A stretch of DNA of 64,000 nt from JAIUNP01 sp020161975 (GCA_036745275.1 DAIOGK010000003.1:186001-250000); one strand, 5' to 3'; shown: positions 1 to 10,034, counted from the first letter of the stretch. Numbers and translations are program-made. Notes: generated by a model not told the origin, from the letters alone.

Positions 1-558
1 CACGGAAATCGGCGCCGCCGTCTTGTTGTTGAACGGCTGGAACGGACGGCTTGCAGCCGGTTCAATCCACTGCCAGGCGTAAAGGCAGTTGCCACCGTTG
101 CGGCGACCATAGGCATAGCCGAAGGCGCCCATGCCGTTGCGCGGCACGGCATTGCTGGTGGGCAGGGCACCGCCCGGAATCCGTTCCTGCATTTCCTCGT
201 AGATGTCCGCTTCCGTCGGCTTCTTGTCCGGAATGGAGTCGGGCAGCGGCTTTTCAGCCGAGGCGTCGACGTAACGGAAGGCGGAGACGAGAATCTGGTT
301 CTCGCCAAAGTTCGGCGGGGCACCGGCCAGCGTAATCTCATGCTGGATCGCATTCGACCGCCGACGCTCGATCACGGACACGACCTGTCCTGCGCCCTGC
401 GGCATCGCGGCCATGGCCTGACTCGGGGGAATTGACACGCCAAGGGTGGTGACGAAAGGTTTCGGGTCGCCGCCCGCCGGTTCCATCGTGTCAAACGGCA
501 GTGTTCCGCACCCTGCGAGGGTTGCTGCAATTCCGCTGACAATGACCAGTTTTCGCAT
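1..558 (-). CDS. bcsN: Cellulose biosynthesis protein BcsN (partial, C-terminus beyond window)
   Basis: The last visible gene of the cellulose operon, open to the left edge, so only 186 codons are seen. It starts at an ATG with GGGGAG seven bases upstream, 18 bases after the giant repeat gene stops. The N-terminus reads as a lipoprotein signal peptide with a lipobox-like LAGC around residue 15. The next part, with a stretch like SNAIQHEITL and a later Tyr/Gly-rich segment, resembles BcsN of rhizobial and related cellulose operons. Its exact function is not established; an accessory role in the outer envelope is an inference from the signal and the operon. The family call is by recognition, not by search. 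Confidence 0.8.
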   Translation of the reverse strand, partial: MRKLVIVSGIAATLAGCGTLPFDTMEPAGGDPKPFVTTLGVSIPPSQAMAAMPQGAGQVVSVIERRRSNAIQHEITLAGAPPNFGENQILVSAFRYVDASAEKPLPDSIPDKKPTEADIYEEMQERIPGGALPTSNAVPRNGMGAFGYAYGRRNGGNCLYAWQWIEPAASRPFQPFNNKTAAPISV

Positions 559-576
559 ATCCCAACTCCCCGCGAA

Positions 577-3500
577 TCAGTTGCCGCGGATTTCGTTCAC
601 CACTCCGAGAGCACTTTGCGTGTCTTTGGTTGATAATTGACGATCAAGCTCGGTGAAGATGGCGCGAGCGGCATCTTTTCTTCCGACATTATAGAGTGCC
701 CACCCACGTAACATTGCCATGTCACGCGTTTCCGTTGCGTAAGCACCGCGCTCATCCAGCAATCGCAGGGCCTCATAGTGCCGGCCGGCGCGCTGGGCGG
801 CGACGATCCGCTGCGTCAGAACCTGCACGCCGACATCGTTGCGCTGCTTCTGGTTCAAACGACCCGAAGCAGCTGCGCGGGCGCCTTCATCGGTTTCACC
901 CGAGCGCAGATGCGACAGCGCTTCACCATAGGCCGCATCGCCGGCCTTCGATCCGTTCCGTCCGCGCTCGAAGGCAATGGCGGCCTCCTGCGGCCGGTTG
1001 GCGTTGAGCAGGCACCAGCCGAGCGCAACCGAATCGAGGCCGGAATGGCAATTGCCGCCACGTCCACCACCGGAACCTCCGGTGTCGGGTGCAGAGGCGC
1101 GGGGCGTGACATCGCGAACCGGGCGCCCGCGAACGGTTCGGGTCGCCGGTGCCGGTTGCGTGATGACGACCTGCGGCTGAGGCGCCGAGGCCATGACCTG
1201 GCTGCCCGCAGGTGCCTGCACGGCAGGCTGGGGCGAGAGCATCTCGACGAGCTTGGGATAGGTGCCGCGATAGGTGTTGAGGATCGTCTCGAAGCCGGCC
1301 TTGTCGTTCATCGAGCGGGCGGCGAGCGCCAACCCGAGGGCGGAGCCTTCAGTGGGGGCCCATTGCATTGACTTTTCGAACCAGGCGCGGGCCGGACGAT
1401 ACTGCTTGATGTTGAACGAGTACCAGCCGAGCGCCTGGGCGCCGGTCGCGCTCTTGTCCGCCGACGTGACGGCGGCGAAGCGGCCCAGCCGCTCGGGCGC
1501 GAAGGGCGGGGGCGGGTTGGTCTTGGTCAGTGCCTCGGCGAAGGTGTCGATGTAGAGCGTGCGCAGGCTATCGGCCCGTTCGCGCCACTCGTAGGCGATC
1601 GTCTCGGCCTCATCGAGCCGTCCGCCACTGCGCAGGGCGAGCGCATAGCCTTCGGCCAGCTTTGGATCCTTCGCATCGCCGGACCAGTCGAGCGCCGACT
1701 TGAACCAGCCGATGGCGCCGGCGTAATCCTTGCGCTGATACTTGTACCAAGCGATGGACTGGGCACCATAGGCCGATTTCGTCGCGGTCACCTGGGTCGC
1801 AAAGCGGTTCAGCCGCTCCACGGGGAAGGTGCCGGTTTCGCCGACAGCGCTGATGAGTTGGGGCACGGTATCGACATAGAGCGAGCGCATCTCGGGCGAT
1901 TTCTCGCGCCATTCGTAGGCGAAGTTCTCCGCCTCCTCGGGCTTGCCCATGTTCTTGAGGGTCAGCACATAGCCTTCCGGCCCCTTGGTATTGGCGGGGT
2001 CGGTTTCCCAGTCGGTGCCGTTCTTGAACCAGGTGAGAGCCTGCGGCCAGTCCTTGCGGTCGTAGTAGTACCAGCCAAGCGTGCGGGCGGCGGTCGCGAC
2101 CTTCCGGTTGGTCGTGAATTCGATGAACTTGCGGAAGCGATCCGCCGGAACGGTTGCCGGGGCCTTGGTCTTGACCAGCCATTCGATCCAGTTGAGCCGG
2201 TAGAGTTCGCGCGCCATCTCGGATTTGTCGAGGATGTCGTAGGCGATCTGGTCGGCCTCGGCATATTTGAACTGGCGCTTCTGCGAGACGGCGAAGCCCT
2301 CAAGCAGCGCGATATCCTTGTTGTCGCCCGACCAGGCGAGGGCATTGCGGAACCAGGTCTCGCCCTCGGCATTCTGCTTCCTGTTGAGCATGTACCAGCC
2401 GAGCGCCTGTGCGCCGGGAATCCACTGGCGCTCGGTGACAGCTTGGGCAAAACGGTTGAGACGCTCCGGAGTGAAATTTTCCTTATCGTCGAGCTTGACC
2501 ATCGCCTCGGCCAGCATCTCGAGATACTGCTGGTTCATGCGCGGGCTGCTCTCGCGCCAGGTGAGGGCGAGGGATTCGGCCTCGTCGAGGCGACCGGCAT
2601 TGCGCAGGGCGAAGACATACCCTTCCAGGATGTTGACGTCCTTGGGATCACCCTGCCAGTCAGAGGCCTGCTTGAACCAGGCGACGGCTTCCGGCCAATC
2701 CTTTCGGTTGGCACGATACCAGCCGATGGCGAGGGCGCCGGTCGGGCTCTTCAGCGCCTGCGTCATCGTGATGTAGCGCGCGAGGCGATCGGATGGATAG
2801 CTGGCGGGCGGCGTGATGCGTCCCATCGCCTGTCCGGCGATGTCGAAATAGATCGTCCGCATGTTATCCGAACGGTCGCGCCAGGAGTAGGCGAAGAGTT
2901 CCGCCTCTTCGAGGCTGCCGCCATTGCGCAACGCAATCGCCAGACCTTCGGCGGTCTTGGGATCGCGGACGGGATCGGGACCCCAGTCGAGCGCATTGCG
3001 GAACCACGGCACAGCCTCGCCATAGCGCCCGCGCGCGTGGAAATACCAGCCGATGGCCTGCGCGCCGATCGAGGATTTATCTGCGGCAACAATGGCCTGG
3101 AAGCGCGAGAGCCGGTCGATCGGGTAGGCGTTCTCGTCCTTCAGGCGAACGAGATACTCGGCCACCGTCTCCGTATAGAGCTTGCGCACGGGCGGCGAAC
3201 GGTCGCGCCATTCCCACGAAACCGTTTCGGATTCGTCGTAGAGATCCATGTTGCGCAGCGAGAAGGCGAGACCTTCGGCCAGTTTCGCATCGCCCTTGCC
3301 ATCCGAGGACCAGGCACGCGCGTTCTTGAACCAGCGGGCGGCATCGGCCCAGGAGCGACGGTTGTAGCGATACCAGCCGAGCGCCTGTGCCGCGAAGGAG
3401 GAGCGGTCTGTCAGTGTGACATCGGCAAAGCGGTCGATGCGGTAGTCAGCGAAGGTGATCGGCGCGCTCTGGTTGATCAGGCCTTCGGCGAAGGCCTCGA

Positions 3501-6500
3501 TGTAGAGCTTGCGCAGGCCCGCTGCGGAATCACGCCACTGGAACAGGAGCTCCTCGGCTTCCTCGCGGCGGCCGGAGTAGCGGAGCGCCTGCGCAAAGCC
3601 CTCGATGCTCTTTGCGTCGAACTTGCCGTCTGTGGTCCAGCCCAGGCTTGCCTGGAACCATTTGGCGGCTTCGGTCCAGTTCTGGCGCTCCGAGAAATAC
3701 CAGGCGAGTGACTGGGCGCCGAATGCGCTCTTTTCCAACCCGACGATGACGCCGAACCGATCCAGCCGCTCGGGATCGAGCGAGGCGTTCGCCGGCATTT
3801 TCAGCAGAGAGGCGCCGAAAATGTCGAGATAAAGCGTCGCGAACTGCGGATTGCTGGCGCGCCAGGAATGGACGAGGTTCTCGGCTTCCTCGAAGCGGCC
3901 AAGCCCGACGAGCGCGACGAGCATCCCTTCGGCGGCCTTCGGCTCATTGGCATCGCCGCCCCAGGCAAGGCTCTGCTCGAACCAGTAGACCGCCTCGCTC
4001 CATTCCTCGCGGGACTGGTGATACCAGGCGAGCGCCTGAGCGCCAGGAACGGATTTTGCGTTGAAGGCCAGCTCTGCAAAGCGGGCCAGCCGGTCCGCCG
4101 GGAACGTGTTCGGCGGCTTGATCTCGCCAAGTACCTGGGCGGCGATGTCGAAATACATCGCGGCGAGCGCGGGCGAGCGCTCACGCAGATCGAAGGCGGC
4201 GGCCTCGGCCTCGATCAGGCGGCCAGAAAGGCGCAAGGAGGTGACATAGCCCTCGGCAGTCTTGGGGTCGCGTACGACATCCGGGCCCCACTGGAGTGAG
4301 GCCAGGAACCACTGCGCTGCCGGATCGTACATCTCGCGGGCGTAGTAATACCAGCCGGCGGACTGGGCGCCGATGTTGTTGCGGTCGATGGAAACCGTTT
4401 CGAGGTAGCGCTCCATCCGGTCGTTCGGATAGGTGACCTCGGGCTTCATGCGCACGAGATATTCGCCCACCGTTTCCGAGTAGAGCTTGCGCATCGCAGG
4501 CGCACGGTCCTTCCACTCGACGGAGACGAATTCGCTCTCGTCGTAGAGGTCGAGATTTCGCAGCGAGAAAGCAAGGCCTTCCGCCATCTTGGCGTCACCC
4601 TTGCCGTCCTCGCTCCATTCGCGGGCATATTTGAACCAGCGCACGGCGTCCGGCCACTGGCGCCGGTCATGCCGGTACCAGGCAAGGCCCTGCGCGCCGA
4701 ACCAGTCCCGGTCCTCAAGCACGAGCTTGCCGAAGCGATCCAGCCGCTCATCCGAGAAGAAAACTGGGTTCGAGGTGGAGACGAGGCCCTCGGCCATGAT
4801 CTCCACGTAGAGCTTCCGCAGCGTGCCGTTCTTGTCGCGCCAGGCGTAAAGCAGGTCCTCCGCCTCTTCGCGGCGCCCGATGTAGCGCAGGGACTGGGCG
4901 AAGCCCTCGATGGATTTCTGGTCGTGGTTGCCGTCACCGGCCCACTTCAGATTAGCCTCGAACCAGCGGGCGGATTCGGCCCAAATGCGGCGGTCGTAGT
5001 TGTACCAGGCGAGGGCCTGGGCACCATAAACGCTCTTTTCGGCGCCGACCAACAGGGCATAACGCTCCAGCCGCGCAGGATCGACGACGCTGTCCCGCGG
5101 ATAGCTGATCAGCTTTGCACCGAAGACATCGATGTAAAGTGCGGCGATCCTGTCCGAACGCTCGCGCCACTTGAACACGAGGTTTTCGGCATCCTCGAAG
5201 CGACCGAGGCCGACGAGGGCGATGGCGTAGCCTTCCACCGCCTTGATATCGGGGGTTTCGGGGTCCCATTCGAGCGCCCGCTCGAACCAGAGGACGGAGC
5301 CCTGCCAGTCCTCGCGCCCCTGCGCATACCAGCCAAGGGCGATCGCCGCCTTGGTGGAGCGGTTCTCGACAGCCATCTCGGCATAGCGCGCCAGGCGCTC
5401 GGCGGGGAAGACCGCCGGCGGCTTGATGGTTGCCAGCAGTTCGCTGGCGATGTCGAAATAGAGGGCCCGCAGTTCGGGCGATTTGTCGAACCACTCGAAG
5501 GCGGCGGCTTCCGCTTCCGCAAGGCGGCCACCGAGCCGGAGCGCCGTGATGTAGCCTTCGGCGGTTTTGGGATCGCGCACGACATCCGGGCCCCAGACGA
5601 GGCTCTGGTACAGCCACTGGGCCGCCGGGTCGTACATCTCGCGGGCGTAATAGTACCAGCCTGCGGATTGCGCGCCTATGTTATTGCGATCCTCGATGAC
5701 CGTTTCGAGGTAGCGCTCCATCCGGTCGTTCGGATAGGTGAACTCCGGCTTCATGCGCACGAGGTATTCGCCGACCGTCTCGGAATAGAGCTTGCGCAGG
5801 GCGGGGCTCTTGTCCTTCCACTCCACGGAGACGAATTCGCTTTCGTCATAGAGATCGAGGTTGCGCAGCGAGAAAGCGAGGCCTTCGGCCATCTTGGCGT
5901 CGCCGAGGGCTTCCTTCGACCATTCGCGGGCGTATTTGAACCAGCGGACCGCATCAGCCCACTGGCGGCGGTCGTGCCGATACCAGGCGAGCCCCTGCGC
6001 ACCGAACCAGTCCTTGTCCTCGAGGATGACCTTCGCGTAGCGATCCAGCCGCTCATCGGAGAAGAAGATCGGCGCGGAGGTGTTGACCAAGCCTTCCGAG
6101 AACAATTCGATGTAAAGTTTACGCAACAGGGGGTTCTTGTCCCGCCAGGCGTAGAGAATATCCTCGGCTTCCTCGCGGAGGGCGAGGTAGCGGATCGCCT
6201 GGGCGAAGCCCTCGACCGTCTTCTGGTCGTGATGGGCCTCGCCGGACCAGTCGAGGCTGGCCTGGAACCAGCGCGAGGCATCCTGCCAGTTCTGCCGGTC
6301 GTAGTAATACCAGGCAATCGCCTGCGAGCCGAAGACCGAACGGCCATAGGCGGCGATGTATTCGTACCGCTTGAGCATCTCGGTGGGGAAGCTCTGCGGG
6401 GGGAGGGCACGCAGAATCGCGCCGCCGAACACATCGATGTAGAGATTGCGGAATTCGTCCGACCGCTCGTGCCATTCAAAGGCTAGCTTGTCGGCCTCTT

Positions 6501-8961
6501 CCATGCGGCCAAGACTGATCAGCGCGAGCAGGTAGCCCTGTGCGGTCTTGGCGTCGGTGATCTCGCCACCCCAGTCGATCGAGGTATTGAACCACTTTGC
6601 CGCCGTGTCGAACTCGCCGCGCTGGTGGTGATACCAGCCGATGGACTGGGCGCCGAAGCTCGACTTTTCCGCCTCAGTGAAGGCAACGAAGCGCTCCATC
6701 CGGTCGGCTGGGGCGATGGCCGGCGGCTTGAGGGTCGAAATGGCCTCGGCGGCAATCTCGACATAGGCTTTGCGCAGGGCGGGCGAGCGCTCTCGCCAGT
6801 CATAGGCGAGGTCTTCCGCCTCCGCGACCGAGCCGACATACCGCAGTGCCAGCGCAAAGCCCTCAACCAGCTTCAATTCGCGCTCGGCATTCGGCTTCAG
6901 GTCCAGCGCCTTTTTGAACCAGCGGACGGCTTCGGCATAGGTCTTGCGGTTGTAGAGATACCAAGCGATGGCCTCGGCGCCCGGGGTGGACTTGGTTTCG
7001 TTGACGTAGGACGCAAAACGGTTGAGCCGCCGTGTCTCGTAGGTCTGTTCGACAGGAAGCGTGACGAGATGTTCGGCGGAGATATCCACGAACAGCTGCT
7101 TCAGCGTCGGGCTGACCTCGTGCCAATCAAAGGCAAGGTCGACCGCCTTGTCATACTGCTTGTCCTGGCGCAGCGACTGGGCAAGGCCTTCTGCGAGCTT
7201 TTCATTGCCGCGTCCACCGTCGGTCCAATCCATGGCGAGACGGAACCAGCGCGCGGCATCGGCCCATTGGGTCCGATCATAGTGATACCAGGCAAGGCCC
7301 TGTGCGCCGATGCCCGACTGGTCGGCCATGATCTCTTTGGAGTAACGCGCGATGCGCTCCTCTGAGAATGTGATCGGCGCGCTCTGGCGCACGAGGCTTT
7401 CGGCGAAGATATCGATGTAAAGCGCGCGCATCGAGGACGCGCGTTCGCGCCAACGGTAGGCGAGTTCCTCGGCCTCGTCGAAGCGGAACGCGTTGCGGAG
7501 CGCGACCGCCAGCCCTTCGGCGGTGGTTGTGTCCTCCTTGCCGCTTTCGGACCAGCTCAGGCTTGACTGGAACCACGGGATGGCGTCCGCCCATTTCTGA
7601 CGGTTGAAATAGTACCAGCCAAGGGCCTGGGTGCCGAAAACCGACTGGCCTTTCGAAACGAGCAGCTTGTAACGTTCGATCCGTTCGGCGGCGACCTCGG
7701 TGGCCGGGTCCGCCTTCAGCAGCGCCTCACCCACAATGTCGAGATACATCGCGCGGATGGCATCGCTGCGGGTGCCCCAGGTGAAGGCCAGCGGCTCGGC
7801 TTCGTCGTATTTTTCCAGATTGCGCAGGGCGTTGATGTAGCCCTCGGCCATCTTCGCCGGCTCTTCGAGAACCTTGCCGTCCTCACTGTTCTGGACCGGC
7901 AGTTCGAGCGCGAGCTTGAAGCTGGCGGCAGCCCCCGTCCAGTTCTTGCGCGAGGAGAGATACCAGCCAAGATTGGAAAGATCGGCGGACAGCTGCTTTT
8001 TTCGGGCACTTGCCTCGTAAAAGCGCAGGTCGTTGTCTGAAACGGTCGTGTTGCTTGCGGCCGCCTTGCCGATCTGCGTACGCAGCAACTCGATGCGCAC
8101 GTCGTCGAATTCGCTGGTGCCATCGTCGTTGCGCGCGCCCATGGCGACGAGAACGTCAACCTCGCGCGGCTCGAAATAGGCCAGCGATTTCTTGAGCGTC
8201 GTCATCCGCGTCTGGCGGTCGCGGCAGTTGGTGAGCAGGAAGCGGTAGACCTCGAAGGTCTGGGCCTTCTGGCCGATCTGCGAGAACGCCTCGGCCACGC
8301 GCCAGGGCACATCGATGTCGGCGCAGACCATCACCTTGGGGTCAGCGGCCGCAACCTCAATGACCTTGCGCCAGTTCTTCGCATCATAAGCGGCAACCAG
8401 CTTGATTCGGGTTTCCTTGCGCTCCAGCTTGTAGATGAGCGCAGGCGAAGGCTTCCAGTTCGGCTCGACCTTCATGCGCTCGGCGATCAGCGCGCGCAAT
8501 TCTTCGAGCTTGTCGACGGCAAAGAGATCCCAGAAGGGCTGTTCGTCCGGGCCACCGGGCGGGCCGAGGAACAGGTCGTCCGGCGGTGTCCAGTCGGGAT
8601 AAAGCGCCTTGAGGCGCTGAATTTCCTTCTCGACGCGCTTCTGCTGGTTTTGCGATGCAAAATATCTCAGCCCGCTTTCGTCCACCTTCTGCTTTCCGGA
8701 GCGGATGAGGGCGGGCTTGGCCGGTTCCGCCGTCAAGGCAGGAGAGAGCGAAGGATTGGCTGCGGGAATCGGCAAGCCGCCCGCCTTGGGCGGCATCGGC
8801 TGGGCGAAGAGATCCTCGGCGGTGGTGGCGCGCGGCTGTGCATTCTCCGGCGATCCGCCGGAAATTGGGGATTTCCCCTGATTTTTAGCCTGATCTGCGG
8901 CTCCTGCCTCCGCATAAAGCGAAAGCAGCAAGGCGGAAATCAGCGAGGCTCTAACCAACAT
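577..8961 (-). CDS. Giant secreted TPR/Sel1-like repeat protein of the cellulose operon
   Basis: A 2794-residue protein, the largest gene here. Residues 1-22 look like a signal peptide (ending near AGAADQ), so it should be periplasmic. A Pro-rich stretch and an N-terminal domain run to about residue 330. About 21 degenerate units of about 109 residues follow (about 330-2560), each with a G/AWY motif, a WF motif about 14 residues later, an AEG helix and an ERLxRF element. The last 200 residues hold a Gly-rich linker and more TPR-like helices. No beta-barrel is visible at the C-terminus, unlike BcsC. The start overlaps the end of bcsZ by 22 bases, suggesting coupling. Its place matches the TPR component (called BcsK in some operon surveys) of operons lacking bcsC, but the length is exceptional. 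Scaffolding or glucan guidance is inference. Confidence 0.85.
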   Translation of the reverse strand: MLVRASLISALLLSLYAEAGAADQAKNQGKSPISGGSPENAQPRATTAEDLFAQPMPPKAGGLPIPAANPSLSPALTAEPAKPALIRSGKQKVDESGLRYFASQNQQKRVEKEIQRLKALYPDWTPPDDLFLGPPGGPDEQPFWDLFAVDKLEELRALIAERMKVEPNWKPSPALIYKLERKETRIKLVAAYDAKNWRKVIEVAAADPKVMVCADIDVPWRVAEAFSQIGQKAQTFEVYRFLLTNCRDRQTRMTTLKKSLAYFEPREVDVLVAMGARNDDGTSEFDDVRIELLRTQIGKAAASNTTVSDNDLRFYEASARKKQLSADLSNLGWYLSSRKNWTGAAASFKLALELPVQNSEDGKVLEEPAKMAEGYINALRNLEKYDEAEPLAFTWGTRSDAIRAMYLDIVGEALLKADPATEVAAERIERYKLLVSKGQSVFGTQALGWYYFNRQKWADAIPWFQSSLSWSESGKEDTTTAEGLAVALRNAFRFDEAEELAYRWRERASSMRALYIDIFAESLVRQSAPITFSEERIARYSKEIMADQSGIGAQGLAWYHYDRTQWADAARWFRLAMDWTDGGRGNEKLAEGLAQSLRQDKQYDKAVDLAFDWHEVSPTLKQLFVDISAEHLVTLPVEQTYETRRLNRFASYVNETKSTPGAEAIAWYLYNRKTYAEAVRWFKKALDLKPNAERELKLVEGFALALRYVGSVAEAEDLAYDWRERSPALRKAYVEIAAEAISTLKPPAIAPADRMERFVAFTEAEKSSFGAQSIGWYHHQRGEFDTAAKWFNTSIDWGGEITDAKTAQGYLLALISLGRMEEADKLAFEWHERSDEFRNLYIDVFGGAILRALPPQSFPTEMLKRYEYIAAYGRSVFGSQAIAWYYYDRQNWQDASRWFQASLDWSGEAHHDQKTVEGFAQAIRYLALREEAEDILYAWRDKNPLLRKLYIELFSEGLVNTSAPIFFSDERLDRYAKVILEDKDWFGAQGLAWYRHDRRQWADAVRWFKYAREWSKEALGDAKMAEGLAFSLRNLDLYDESEFVSVEWKDKSPALRKLYSETVGEYLVRMKPEFTYPNDRMERYLETVIEDRNNIGAQSAGWYYYAREMYDPAAQWLYQSLVWGPDVVRDPKTAEGYITALRLGGRLAEAEAAAFEWFDKSPELRALYFDIASELLATIKPPAVFPAERLARYAEMAVENRSTKAAIALGWYAQGREDWQGSVLWFERALEWDPETPDIKAVEGYAIALVGLGRFEDAENLVFKWRERSDRIAALYIDVFGAKLISYPRDSVVDPARLERYALLVGAEKSVYGAQALAWYNYDRRIWAESARWFEANLKWAGDGNHDQKSIEGFAQSLRYIGRREEAEDLLYAWRDKNGTLRKLYVEIMAEGLVSTSNPVFFSDERLDRFGKLVLEDRDWFGAQGLAWYRHDRRQWPDAVRWFKYAREWSEDGKGDAKMAEGLAFSLRNLDLYDESEFVSVEWKDRAPAMRKLYSETVGEYLVRMKPEVTYPNDRMERYLETVSIDRNNIGAQSAGWYYYAREMYDPAAQWFLASLQWGPDVVRDPKTAEGYVTSLRLSGRLIEAEAAAFDLRERSPALAAMYFDIAAQVLGEIKPPNTFPADRLARFAELAFNAKSVPGAQALAWYHQSREEWSEAVYWFEQSLAWGGDANEPKAAEGMLVALVGLGRFEEAENLVHSWRASNPQFATLYLDIFGASLLKMPANASLDPERLDRFGVIVGLEKSAFGAQSLAWYFSERQNWTEAAKWFQASLGWTTDGKFDAKSIEGFAQALRYSGRREEAEELLFQWRDSAAGLRKLYIEAFAEGLINQSAPITFADYRIDRFADVTLTDRSSFAAQALGWYRYNRRSWADAARWFKNARAWSSDGKGDAKLAEGLAFSLRNMDLYDESETVSWEWRDRSPPVRKLYTETVAEYLVRLKDENAYPIDRLSRFQAIVAADKSSIGAQAIGWYFHARGRYGEAVPWFRNALDWGPDPVRDPKTAEGLAIALRNGGSLEEAELFAYSWRDRSDNMRTIYFDIAGQAMGRITPPASYPSDRLARYITMTQALKSPTGALAIGWYRANRKDWPEAVAWFKQASDWQGDPKDVNILEGYVFALRNAGRLDEAESLALTWRESSPRMNQQYLEMLAEAMVKLDDKENFTPERLNRFAQAVTERQWIPGAQALGWYMLNRKQNAEGETWFRNALAWSGDNKDIALLEGFAVSQKRQFKYAEADQIAYDILDKSEMARELYRLNWIEWLVKTKAPATVPADRFRKFIEFTTNRKVATAARTLGWYYYDRKDWPQALTWFKNGTDWETDPANTKGPEGYVLTLKNMGKPEEAENFAYEWREKSPEMRSLYVDTVPQLISAVGETGTFPVERLNRFATQVTATKSAYGAQSIAWYKYQRKDYAGAIGWFKSALDWSGDAKDPKLAEGYALALRSGGRLDEAETIAYEWRERADSLRTLYIDTFAEALTKTNPPPPFAPERLGRFAAVTSADKSATGAQALGWYSFNIKQYRPARAWFEKSMQWAPTEGSALGLALAARSMNDKAGFETILNTYRGTYPKLVEMLSPQPAVQAPAGSQVMASAPQPQVVITQPAPATRTVRGRPVRDVTPRASAPDTGGSGGGRGGNCHSGLDSVALGWCLLNANRPQEAAIAFERGRNGSKAGDAAYGEALSHLRSGETDEGARAAASGRLNQKQRNDVGVQVLTQRIVAAQRAGRHYEALRLLDERGAYATETRDMAMLRGWALYNVGRKDAARAIFTELDRQLSTKDTQSALGVVNEIRGN
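1390..8000 (-). repeat. Coding tandem repeat, about 21 units of about 327 bp
   Basis: The middle of the giant gene is built from degenerate tandem units of about 109 codons. Consecutive G/AWY motifs give a mean spacing of about 108.6 residues between roughly residues 448 and 2511. The units are diverged at DNA level in most places, so this is protein-level periodicity kept by selection, not a fresh microsatellite. Each unit is about the length of three TPR or Sel1-like repeats. Confidence 0.85.
4195..6095 (-). repeat. Recent segmental duplication inside the giant gene, 1305-bp period
   Basis: Segments 4195-4790 and 5500-6095 encode almost the same protein (shared strings such as GLAWYRHDRRQW, VEWKD, YPNDRMERYLETV, SAGWYYYAREMYDPAAQW). 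Matching DNA landmarks fall exactly 1305 bp apart: taccaggc at 4676 and 5981, and acatccgggcccca at 4277 and 5582. That is 435 codons, or four basic units, so the protein has a higher-order period of four. Confidence 0.85.
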
Positions 8962-10034
8962 TTACTGAACCTGAGTCGCGCCGCAGCCAACGACAGCATC
9001 TGAAGCGTCGTTGGATAATACTGATCAAGGCTTACAGAACGTAAACCAACGGGCAGCGGAGACTCATCAAATGCACATTTTGCGAGTGCGAGCGCAGCGA
9101 CGTAACCTTTTGCCCCCATTTTGCCAGCGGGCAGGGAGGTCGTTACGTCATATTCGGACATATTCTGGTTGAATGCTTCGTAAAATTCAACGTAGGGGCG
9201 CAAGGCGTCCTTGTTGAGGCTCTGTGCCCAGGCGAGGTACAGCGGAATGCGGATGGCGTTGTACGAGAAACGTTGCGGAAAGCCCTCGGCGGGACGCGCC
9301 TTGCCTTTCTCGATGGAAATCCAGTCGGTCGGCAGCTTTGCCTGGCCGAACTGCGCGGCCTTTGCCAGCGTGTAGCCCGATGCCCGGTAGCCTTCCCAGT
9401 CGACATTGGGCGCAAGGGGGCGGAGTTTGTCGATGGCCGGAAAAATCCAGTAGGAGAGATTGACCACCGGGCCATCCGTGCGGTCCTTGTCGGTAAAGCC
9501 GACAGCGCCGGGCAGGAACACGCGGCCAAAGGCACTGCGCGCGCCATTCACCCGATCGATCGCGATGGCGATGCGCGTGGCTTCCTCGCGATAGGGGACA
9601 TGCGACCAGCGATCCGCCGCTTCAGCCAGTGCCCAGGCGATCAGGAGGTCGCCGTCAGAGGCGTTGTTGGGGTCCGTGATGTTGGGCGAGGCCGATTCAA
9701 CCCATTTCCAGGAAGCGAGCCCGTCGGGCCGCTTGTAGAGCTCGCGCTTCGTCCAGGCCCAGATGCGGTCAAAGGTGGACCGGTCGTCGGCGATGACGGC
9801 CAGCAGCATTCCGTAACCCTGACCTTCCGAATGGCTGATGTTGTCGTTCGCGGTGTCGATCACCCGCCCGGCGGGGGAGACGAAGGCGTCCTTGTATTTC
9901 TGCCAGGTCCCCGGTTCCCAGGCTTCCGGCTCGGCTTTCAGGGTGCGGAACGTCTGCGTCTGGGCTGCCAGGGGCCATCCGTCCAAAGTGGCGAGGCCGA
10001 GGACCGCCGCCAGCGCTGGAACGAGCAGTCTCAT
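8940..10034 (-). CDS. bcsZ: Periplasmic endo-1,4-beta-glucanase BcsZ (GH8)
   Basis: A 364-residue glycoside hydrolase family 8 cellulase that trims glucan in the periplasm during cellulose synthesis. A signal peptide covers about residues 1-24. The GH8 signature SEGQGYGM is at residues 69-76, where E70 is the expected catalytic acid, and ASDGD at 125-129 supplies the conserved aspartates. The length matches E. coli BcsZ. The ATG overlaps the bcsB stop by 4 bases, and the 3' end overlaps the giant repeat gene by 22 bases, so bcsB, bcsZ and the repeat gene are probably co-translated. The call is firm. Confidence 0.95.
   Translation of the reverse strand: MRLLVPALAAVLGLATLDGWPLAAQTQTFRTLKAEPEAWEPGTWQKYKDAFVSPAGRVIDTANDNISHSEGQGYGMLLAVIADDRSTFDRIWAWTKRELYKRPDGLASWKWVESASPNITDPNNASDGDLLIAWALAEAADRWSHVPYREEATRIAIAIDRVNGARSAFGRVFLPGAVGFTDKDRTDGPVVNLSYWIFPAIDKLRPLAPNVDWEGYRASGYTLAKAAQFGQAKLPTDWISIEKGKARPAEGFPQRFSYNAIRIPLYLAWAQSLNKDALRPYVEFYEAFNQNMSEYDVTTSLPAGKMGAKGYVAALALAKCAFDESPLPVGLRSVSLDQYYPTTLQMLSLAAARLRFSKCWLEPR

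Noticed and set aside
1858..6486. Long plus-strand open frames (1858-3711, 4669-6486) opposite the giant repeat gene
   Set aside because: They echo the repeats of the minus-strand gene in antisense, are periodic for that reason, and lack family motifs or ribosome sites.
1390..8000. Direct repeats considered as a CRISPR array
   Set aside because: The period is about 327 bp, in frame and coding, with diverged units; no short identical repeats with unique spacers are present.
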